Source of the DNA: Candidatus Wallbacteria bacterium
GTDB taxonomy: Bacteria; Muiribacteriota; UBA6191; JACPRK01
DNA: 36,733 nt
Assembly: GCA_016190005.1 (NCBI GenBank)
Contig: JACPRK010000035.1
Coordinates: 1 to 36,733 of the forward strand
Reading direction: 5' to 3'
The notes beneath the pieces were generated by a model, which was not told the origin of the DNA, ran no database searches, and saw only the letters and a program-made list of their open reading frames with translations. A program made the position numbers and the translations under genes. Positions 32,819 through 36,733 of this stretch are shown piece by piece; position 1 is the first letter of the stretch, and each line of letters opens with the position of its first letter.

Positions 32819-35341
32819 CTACCGCCTCCGCGTCAAGGCCTCGGCCAGCTCGCGCGCGCTCGGCCACCGGTCCTCCCGGCGCGCTGCCAGCGCTCGCATC
32901 AGGACCCGCGTCGTCGCCTTCGACGCCTTTCGGCCCAGCCTCTCTGAGAGCCGGCCGGCGCATCCGCTGTCGTGCAATAGCACCAGCGAGCCCACCTGCC
33001 CGGGAAACGCAAGCTCCCCCGTCAGTAGCTCGTAGGCCACACACCCCAGGCTGAACAGGTCGGTCCGCTCGTCGAAGGGGTCTCCCACCGATTGCTCCGG
33101 CGACATGTAGCACGGCGTCCCCAGGATGTAGTCGGGATTCCTGGGTGTTCGCGTGATGTGGAGCGTCGTCCGGAGGATGTGCGCCGTGCCGAAGTCGAAG
33201 ATCTTCGCCACCTCTCCGCGAAAGCCGATGTTCCTGGGGTTCAGGTCACGGTGCACTACTCCCGTCGCGTGGGCCGCAGACAATCCGGACGCGAGCTGGC
33301 CCAGCAGGGCGAGCGCCTCCTCCTCTCCGTACGGACCGGCGCGCGCCAGCCGCTCGGCCAGGACCTCGTCGAGCGCCTCCATGCTGTAGCAGTAGTGGCT
33401 CTCCTCCGCACTCTCGTGGTGCAGCGTGATCACGTGCGAAGCACCCGGGTGGTCCGACCGGTTGATGCGCTTGATCGCCCGGATCTCGCCGCTGAAGAGC
33501 TCGGCAAAGCGCTCCATCTCCTCGGAAGTGCCGAAGTCGGTTCGCAGCTTCTTGATGATGTGCGACTCGCCTGAGACCTTGTGAACGCCTCGGAACACTT
33601 CTGCCATGCCACCACCGCCGACCTTCTGAAGCGACTCCGGCGCGTAGTGGTCGAACACCGAGGCGTAGTCCGCCAGCAGGGCGTCGATGCTCGCTCCATG
33701 CGGCGAGACCCAGCCCGGCTCCACGGTCTTCACCAGGAGCAACAGCTCGCGGGCCAGCGACGGCCGCTCCCGCGTTTCGCGCAGTTCTTCGTAGAAGCCG
33801 AAGATTTCGTCCAGCAGCGCCCGAGTTGGCCGCACCAGGCACACGCCCTTGTAGTACTCGAACGCGCGGGCCAGCTGCCCGCCCGCCCGGTGGGCGCGCG
33901 CCAGCTGCTCTAGCGTCGCCATGCGCTCGGCCGGTTCCCTGGCGCGCGCCTGGAACCCCTCGAGCAACGTGGCGGCCCCCTTCCAGGCCCCGCCCTCCAT
34001 CATGAGCTGTGCCGAACATAAATGACTGGATGCATCCACCGGATTCATCGAGGCCTCTGACTCGAAGAACCGCATGAGTCTGGCGCGCTGCTGCGCGCTC
34101 AGCTCGCCCCGGCGCTCGTAGACCGTCGAGGCCACGGGCCGCGTCATCGCCGCCAGCTCTCCCGCCTCGAGCACGGCCCGTCCGAGCAGAAACGCCACCT
34201 CCTCGACATGCTCCACCGCCAGCAGCCGCCGGTAGAGCTCCTGGGCAGCAAGGCTCTCGTCTCGCGATCGCGCCAGCTCCAGAGCCCGTGCCTTCAGCAC
34301 GCGGGTCCGGTCCGATTCCGGCAGCGCCACCTCCCTCCACCTCTGCAGTACTCGCACCAGCAGCTCCTGCTGCGAGCCCAGGTCGCCGAGCGACCTCACA
34401 GCGCTAGCAAGCGCCTGAAGGTCGTGAGGATCGATCCGGCTCTTGGCCAGGTACACCTCGGCCGCCTCGGGCGAGAGCACGGATCTCCGCGCCAGGAGAG
34501 ACGACAGATTCTCGATCGACGACCTCGCCTCCGGATGCGCAGCGAAGTCCCGACCAAAGAGCTCGCTCAGGTCCTCCGAGAATCTCTCCCGGTGCTGGAA
34601 CACCAACACGTCCACGCCCTTGGATCGCCACGCGTGGTAAACCCGGCCCATGAGATGATCCACGTGACGGTCGCTCTTGACCCGGCCGTACAGAGCTCGC
34701 GCCACGCCCTCCGCTTCGGCGGGCAGCGGCTCGGCCGCGCAGAGCGCGCGGGCCAGGTCTCGCAGCGTCTCCCAGGACGCAAACTCCGGAGTCGCGCTCT
34801 GGAGCGCAAGCTCGAATGGATCGAAGCCCAGGGCGCTCTTCAGACCCGCCCAGCTCGCCCCCAGCCCTTGCCCCTCCAGCACCGGCGCGAAAATCGCGAA
34901 CGGTGTCTCCAGCACAACCAGCGATTTCCAGTAGTGCAACGGCGGCTTCTGCGGGTTGAGCGTGCGCTCTGCCTCCACCAGCCCCCGATGCAGCTCCACC
35001 AGCGCCTTCAGATAGTCGTGCTCCGACAGCTTCTCACCCGCGTACCGGCCGACCCGCTCTCCGAAGTAGCCCCACCCGAAGAACGCGGCCACAACCCCGA
35101 CCGTATGCCCGCCGGGTATCAGCAACGCCAGCACCAGACCGGTCACTCCCCCGACCACACTGCCCACTCCCCGGTGGAAATCGACGTAGGCATTCCGATG
35201 CCGAAGGAGCTCGTCGATCGTTTCTCGATAGATCTCGCAGCCTCCCGACGCATCGCCCACCCCTATCGCCGACCGGGCAGCTTCCCGGCGCGCCTCGACG
35301 TGCGCAGCGATCGATTCGATCGCCACCGGGCTGGAGGTCAT
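32819..35341 (-). CDS. Membrane Ser/Thr protein kinase with C-terminal kinase domain
   Basis: 840 residues. Helical N-terminus, two membrane segments (~59-77, 79-95), then ~450 residues of TPR-like helices, and at the C-terminus a Hanks-type kinase (571-838): Gly loop VGGGGMAEV (574-582), Lys in IIKKL (~597), HRDLNPRN (697-704), DFG (716-718), GTPCYMSPEQ. The catalytic residues are complete, so it should be active. Kinase-last order is opposite to usual PknB-type proteins. The ATG at 35341 overlaps the hydrolase stop as ATGA; the longer frame to 35659 would run inside that gene. Confidence 0.88.
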   Translation of the reverse strand: MTSSPVAIESIAAHVEARREAARSAIGVGDASGGCEIYRETIDELLRHRNAYVDFHRGVGSVVGGVTGLVLALLIPGGHTVGVVAAFFGWGYFGERVGRYAGEKLSEHDYLKALVELHRGLVEAERTLNPQKPPLHYWKSLVVLETPFAIFAPVLEGQGLGASWAGLKSALGFDPFELALQSATPEFASWETLRDLARALCAAEPLPAEAEGVARALYGRVKSDRHVDHLMGRVYHAWRSKGVDVLVFQHRERFSEDLSELFGRDFAAHPEARSSIENLSSLLARRSVLSPEAAEVYLAKSRIDPHDLQALASAVRSLGDLGSQQELLVRVLQRWREVALPESDRTRVLKARALELARSRDESLAAQELYRRLLAVEHVEEVAFLLGRAVLEAGELAAMTRPVASTVYERRGELSAQQRARLMRFFESEASMNPVDASSHLCSAQLMMEGGAWKGAATLLEGFQARAREPAERMATLEQLARAHRAGGQLARAFEYYKGVCLVRPTRALLDEIFGFYEELRETRERPSLARELLLLVKTVEPGWVSPHGASIDALLADYASVFDHYAPESLQKVGGGGMAEVFRGVHKVSGESHIIKKLRTDFGTSEEMERFAELFSGEIRAIKRINRSDHPGASHVITLHHESAEESHYCYSMEALDEVLAERLARAGPYGEEEALALLGQLASGLSAAHATGVVHRDLNPRNIGFRGEVAKIFDFGTAHILRTTLHITRTPRNPDYILGTPCYMSPEQSVGDPFDERTDLFSLGCVAYELLTGELAFPGQVGSLVLLHDSGCAGRLSERLGRKASKATTRVLMRALAARREDRWPSARELAEALTRRR

Positions 35342-36327
35342 TCGTCCCGCACGGCCATCGTCAGCAACCCCATCCCAGGACTGAACCAGTACCGATCCGG
35401 GATCGAGAGGACTACGCCGGACACCGGCGACTTGAGCTCCTCCACACGCGTTCGAAACACGTCCGACAGCTCGCAGATAACCATGCCTGCTTCCACCCGC
35501 TGCCCTGCGCGGACCAGAAACCTTCCGAAGCCTGCCCGCTCCGCCCTCAACGGCGTGCACCGGCGCAGCTCCACCCTGACCGCGGCGGCCTCGGGACCGC
35601 CCGTTGCCCCCGGCTCCATCATCCCCAGCCGCGCCATCACGCCCAGCAGGCCCCGGCACGCAAGCACCGCCTTCGCCTCGTCGGCGTAGCGCAACGTCCC
35701 GAGCTCCACCGTGAACGACGGTACCTTGCCCTGGTTCAGTACGCTTCCCGAGAGGCTGGCGTCCAGCCGGTTACTGCGATACTGATCCAGCGGCCAGTCG
35801 TACAGCCGGATCGCGTCGAACGCGGCCGACAGGGATTCCACCCGCGGCAGAAGCTGTGCCGACTCCGCGTTCAGGTATCGGTCCAGGATCACGTACGCGA
35901 TGCTCTCGCTCGAATCCGCGTGTAGGTCTACATGGCAGTGCGGCGACTCGCCCAGGATCGCCTGGTAACCGGCGCTCGCCATCCGCTCCGCGAACCCGCC
36001 ATCCGACCTCCCCGGAAAGAAACGATTCAAATCCTCCGATGTCTCCGATACCTCCCTCCGGTTCGACTCGCAGCCGGATGGATTGAGCATCGGCAGGCAC
36101 GTCACCGTCCCGTGGAAGGACCTCGCCCGCAGCTCGTCGTAGAAGAGCTGCAAGGCCCGGATCCCCGTCACCTCGTTGCCGTGCACGGCCGAGGTCACCA
36201 CCAGCCGCGGGCCGTCCCCGCGCCGGAAACGGATCCACGGCAACCCGCGCGTGGCTCCGTCGACGGTCTCGCAGACCTCCACACGCCCGCGCTCTTCGCG
36301 AAGCGTCACACTAGCCACTCGCTTCAT
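35338..36327 (-). CDS. AstE/AspA-like zinc hydrolase
   Basis: 329 residues. Succinylglutamate desuccinylase/aspartoacylase family (M14-like). Zinc ligands H49 and E52 (AVHGNEV) and H136 (DLHADSS); E208 in VELG is the likely general base. NPSGCESNRR and SEDLNRFFPG are family blocks. The C-terminal part (~245-329) is a β domain resembling biotinyl/lipoyl folds. Substrate unknown; an N-acyl or peptide amide bond is likely. Start at 36327: GGAGG upstream and ATGA overlap with the previous gene. Confidence 0.88.
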   Translation of the reverse strand: MKRVASVTLREERGRVEVCETVDGATRGLPWIRFRRGDGPRLVVTSAVHGNEVTGIRALQLFYDELRARSFHGTVTCLPMLNPSGCESNRREVSETSEDLNRFFPGRSDGGFAERMASAGYQAILGESPHCHVDLHADSSESIAYVILDRYLNAESAQLLPRVESLSAAFDAIRLYDWPLDQYRSNRLDASLSGSVLNQGKVPSFTVELGTLRYADEAKAVLACRGLLGVMARLGMMEPGATGGPEAAAVRVELRRCTPLRAERAGFGRFLVRAGQRVEAGMVICELSDVFRTRVEELKSPVSGVVLSIPDRYWFSPGMGLLTMAVRDE

Positions 36328-36689
36328 CGGCCCTCCGGCGGAAACCAGACATACAGATGGTAGAGAAACCACAGCAGGTTGATCGTGAAACCCACCGAGA
36401 AAAGCACGTCTGCAAGCTGTCTCGGAGTCCGCACCATCGGGTCGAAAGAGAGTGAAAAGTACTCTCCAGTCATGACCCTACTCGACACCTGCCACGTCGC
36501 CAGCGCCAGGAACGGACAAAGCCCGAATCCAACCCAGGCAGGCGGTCGAACGAGCACACCCGTGAAGACCGCCAGCTCCAGCGCAAGCAGCACTACGAAC
36601 GCAAAGATCCGCCTCACCCAGGTCCAGAAGACCTCGGAAGGGCTGGGATGGAGATCGGGCAGAGCCATCGGATCGACATGAGTATACAT
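36324..36689 (-). CDS. Small membrane protein
   Basis: 121 residues with three hydrophobic segments (about 24-47, 50-70, 93-113). No family recognised. ATG at 36689 has AGGAG 3 nt upstream; an alternative ATG at 36668 lies 12 nt after a TATACT. Overlaps the hydrolase start as ATGA, so it belongs to the same operon. The 44 nt beyond it to the window end hold no gene. Confidence 0.65.
   Translation of the reverse strand: MYTHVDPMALPDLHPSPSEVFWTWVRRIFAFVVLLALELAVFTGVLVRPPAWVGFGLCPFLALATWQVSSRVMTGEYFSLSFDPMVRTPRQLADVLFSVGFTINLLWFLYHLYVWFPPEGR
36681..36686 (-). promoter_or_regulatory. TATACT -10-like hexamer at the operon head
   Basis: Minus-strand TATACT lies inside the first codons of the longer reading of the membrane protein and 12 nt before the ATG at 36668. 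If it is a real -10, the shorter start is used with a very short leader. No good -35 is seen. Confidence 0.3.
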
Positions 36690-36733
36690 TAACTCCTCTA
36701 CCCTCCTCCGACCCGCCCGCCCTGCCTCGGCTC

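Noticed and set aside
34208-35689. Long plus-strand frame opposite the Ser/Thr kinase
   Set aside because: Antisense to a gene with a full set of kinase motifs.
1-36733. tRNA, rRNA, CRISPR, insertion sequence or prophage
   Set aside because: Looked for T-loop-like GGTTCGAATCC, spaced direct repeats, transposase motifs and phage genes; none found.

Overview
The window is high-GC bacterial chromosome, with genes packed on both strands in short-gap operons. No rRNA, tRNA, CRISPR array, insertion sequence, phage gene or integrase is visible. Heptose and heptosyltransferase genes imply a Gram-negative with LPS or a similar heptosylated glycan. Other hints are a type IV pilus retraction ATPase fused to HEAT repeats, a ComFB homologue, a Hanks-type Ser/Thr kinase, RNase Y, an N-terminally extended RpoD, and an IspG of the three-domain (A-A*-B) kind. 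Together they suggest a deep-branching Gram-negative (myxobacterial, planctomycete-like or candidate-phylum). The sequence alone does not fix the phylum.

Layout. 122-9155 (+) looks like one operon: two genes that together encode IspG, in reversed domain order, then a membrane adenylate cyclase, a large membrane protein with three cysteine/histidine modules, and two membrane proteins with GAF-like domains. 9152-11530 (-) is an operon of a stand-alone response regulator, pseudouridine kinase and pseudouridine-5'-phosphate glycosidase. 11772-12161 (+) is a small XRE regulator. 12246-14353 (-) holds rpoD and a DUF1844 gene. 14624-18642 (+) holds secG, rny, alr, a small membrane protein and an FmdB-type zinc ribbon, ending at a strong hairpin. 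18737-19958 (-) holds an exported repeat protein and ComFB. 20165-21310 (+) is a medium-chain-type acyl-CoA dehydrogenase. 21473-23873 (-) holds a secreted PGRP-type amidase and an exported zinc phospholipase C-like protein. 23993-27610 (+) pairs a two-heme cytochrome c with the HEAT-PilT fusion. 27651-28352 (-) is an M50-like membrane peptidase, with a divergent methyltransferase at 28351-29175 (+). 29197-36689 (-) is a long same-strand run: small membrane protein, AstE/AspA-like hydrolase, Ser/Thr kinase, deoxyhypusine-synthase-like protein, heptose kinase, GT9 glycosyltransferase and a small exported coiled-coil protein.

The most unusual feature is the IspG locus. The Fe-S (B) domain, with an A*-like N-terminal region, is its own gene with a strong ribosome binding site. 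The catalytic TIM barrel (A) follows as a separate TTG-start gene 5 nt later. All expected cluster ligands are present, so this looks like a working two-subunit IspG and not a broken gene. Next in interest are the HEAT-PilT fusion coupled to a cytochrome, the triplicated Cys/His module protein, the exported KTAEG-type repeat protein, the response regulator-pseudouridine operon, and a deoxyhypusine-synthase-like gene heading a heptose operon.
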